Shown here: in pieces, positions 13,985 through 14,762 of the stretch | How the letters are laid out: each line of letters starts with the position of its first letter | How positions within the stretch are numbered: position 1 is the stretch's first letter | Origin: Cytophagaceae bacterium UBA6715 | GTDB lineage: Bacteria > Bacteroidota > Bacteroidia > Cytophagales > Spirosomataceae | Reading direction: 5' to 3' | NCBI GenBank assembly: GCA_002454335.1 | Contig: DKIP01000037.1 | Location: forward strand, 17,581 to 32,342 | Length of the DNA: 14,762 nt | Made by a program: the position numbers and the translations under genes | Notes under the pieces: generated by a model | What the model was told of the DNA's origin: nothing | Databases searched by the model: none | What the model saw: the letters and a program-made list of their open reading frames with translations, nothing else

Positions 13985-14762
13985 GTGAAGCAAAAAATAG
14001 CAGTATTTTGGTTTAGGAGAGATTTACGATTAGAAGATAATCATGGATTGTATGAGGCTTTAAAAGGTCCTTGGCCCGTTTTGCCTATTTTTATATTTGA
14101 TCCCGCCATTTTAACGAAGTTAAATTCAAAGTCTGATGCGCGTGTTGAATTTATTCTGAATGCTATTCAAGATTTACAAGATAAATTCGTTTCCAAAGGT
14201 TCTTCTATTCAGGTTTTTCATACAAGTCCATGGGAGGCTTATCAGCAATTAGCCGACCAATTTGACATACAAGCGATATACTGCAACCATGATTATGAGA
14301 AATATGCAGGTATACGCGATGGGTTGATTCAATCTTGGGCTGGGCAAAATGGTATTCAGTTTTCTACGTTTAAAGACCAAGTAATCTTTGAAAAGGATGA
14401 GGTGCTTAGTGGTCAAAACACTCCTTACACTGTTTTCACCCCTTATTCTAGAAAGTGGAAGGAAAAGCTTGCACAAAATCCCATTCAGGTTTATCCATCT
14501 GAAAGTTTGTCGAACTATGTGTCTGTTGCATCACAAATACCGACTTTGGAAAGTATCGGTTTCCAAAAGGCAGGCTTATTATTTCCGAGCAAAGCAGTTG
14601 CTAATCCATTAATTCAAGCCTATCAAGCGCAAAGAGATTTTCCCGCTAAAAATGCGACTTCACGCTTGTCGGTGCATTTACGTTTCGGTACAATATCCAT
14701 CCGGTCCTTAGTTGATCAAGCTGTTGGACTTTCGGAAACCTGGTTAAATGAATTGATTTGGC
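13985..14762 (+). CDS. Cryptochrome/photolyase family protein, N-terminal part (probable CPD photolyase; cut off by the window edge)
   Basis: Light-driven repair of UV pyrimidine dimers with FAD and an antenna pigment. The 259 visible codons open KQKIAVFWFRRDLRLEDNHGL, the class I photolyase start, and cover the antenna domain (about 1-165) and the beginning of the FAD domain. YCNHDYEKYA, FTPYSRKWK and TSRLSVHLRFGTIS, the last part of the FAD-binding motif, are all present, and the window ends at NELIW. The start is a GTG at 13985: an in-frame TAG at 13964-13966 precedes it and no ATG lies between. The C-terminal tryptophans and active-site residues that separate photolyase from cryptochrome or the (6-4) type are beyond the window, so the exact repair type is inferred. 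Class I members are usually about 430-480 residues. Confidence 0.93.
   Translation, partial: MKQKIAVFWFRRDLRLEDNHGLYEALKGPWPVLPIFIFDPAILTKLNSKSDARVEFILNAIQDLQDKFVSKGSSIQVFHTSPWEAYQQLADQFDIQAIYCNHDYEKYAGIRDGLIQSWAGQNGIQFSTFKDQVIFEKDEVLSGQNTPYTVFTPYSRKWKEKLAQNPIQVYPSESLSNYVSVASQIPTLESIGFQKAGLLFPSKAVANPLIQAYQAQRDFPAKNATSRLSVHLRFGTISIRSLVDQAVGLSETWLNELIW

Noticed and set aside
1..14762. Search for mobile elements, CRISPR arrays, tRNA or rRNA genes and phage genes
   Set aside because: No transposase, integrase, direct-repeat-spacer pattern, tRNA cloverleaf or structural RNA could be supported; nearly all of the sequence is taken up by housekeeping genes.

Overview
The window looks like a piece of ordinary chromosome from an AT-rich member of the Bacteroidota, probably the order Cytophagales. 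This rests on four observations: Bacteroidota-type -7 promoter boxes (TAnnTTTG) upstream of several genes, few clear Shine-Dalgarno sequences, protein families typical of that phylum (a DUF3822-like protein beside coaD, a YbiT-like ABC-F protein with a decayed second Walker A, a GapN-like aldehyde dehydrogenase with an LGLDAKN motif), and the gene order. The genus cannot be settled from sequence reading alone.

Layout, left to right. The window opens inside alaS (minus strand, 3' end cut off). It is followed divergently by a small MerR-type regulator and dprA, the loader of RecA onto incoming single-stranded DNA (plus strand). dprA runs tail-to-tail into pyrE, whose probable intrinsic terminator lies inside the dprA coding sequence. 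Divergent from pyrE is a Nudix hydrolase with an extra N-terminal region. It overlaps the convergent coaD by 22 bases. coaD is translationally coupled to the upstream DUF3822-like gene. A plus-strand ABC-F ATPase gene ends at a strong bidirectional terminator. Beside the terminator is an array of seven perfect 7-bp repeats, lying just past the stop of a minus-strand aldehyde dehydrogenase of the GapN type.

The right-hand third is a compact minus-strand cluster read queA -> ispD -> MMPL/RND transporter -> MFS transporter -> 61-residue conserved-looking small protein. Spacings are 19 nt, 3 nt, a 1-nt TAATG overlap and an 11-nt overlap, so it is very probably one operon. It joins tRNA modification (queuosine), isoprenoid precursor synthesis (MEP pathway) and two membrane exporters. 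Divergent from queA is a class I photolyase gene that starts with GTG and is cut off by the right edge.

Most genes are housekeeping. I see no prophage, insertion sequence, CRISPR array, RNA gene or defence island, and no new multi-gene system. The points worth a second look are the heptamer array, the terminator embedded in dprA, the overlapping promoters and dyad in front of the MerR gene, the shared -33 region of queA and photolyase, the substituted residues in the dehydrogenase and both ATPase/transporter proteins, and the ispD-MMPL-MFS-small-protein cluster.
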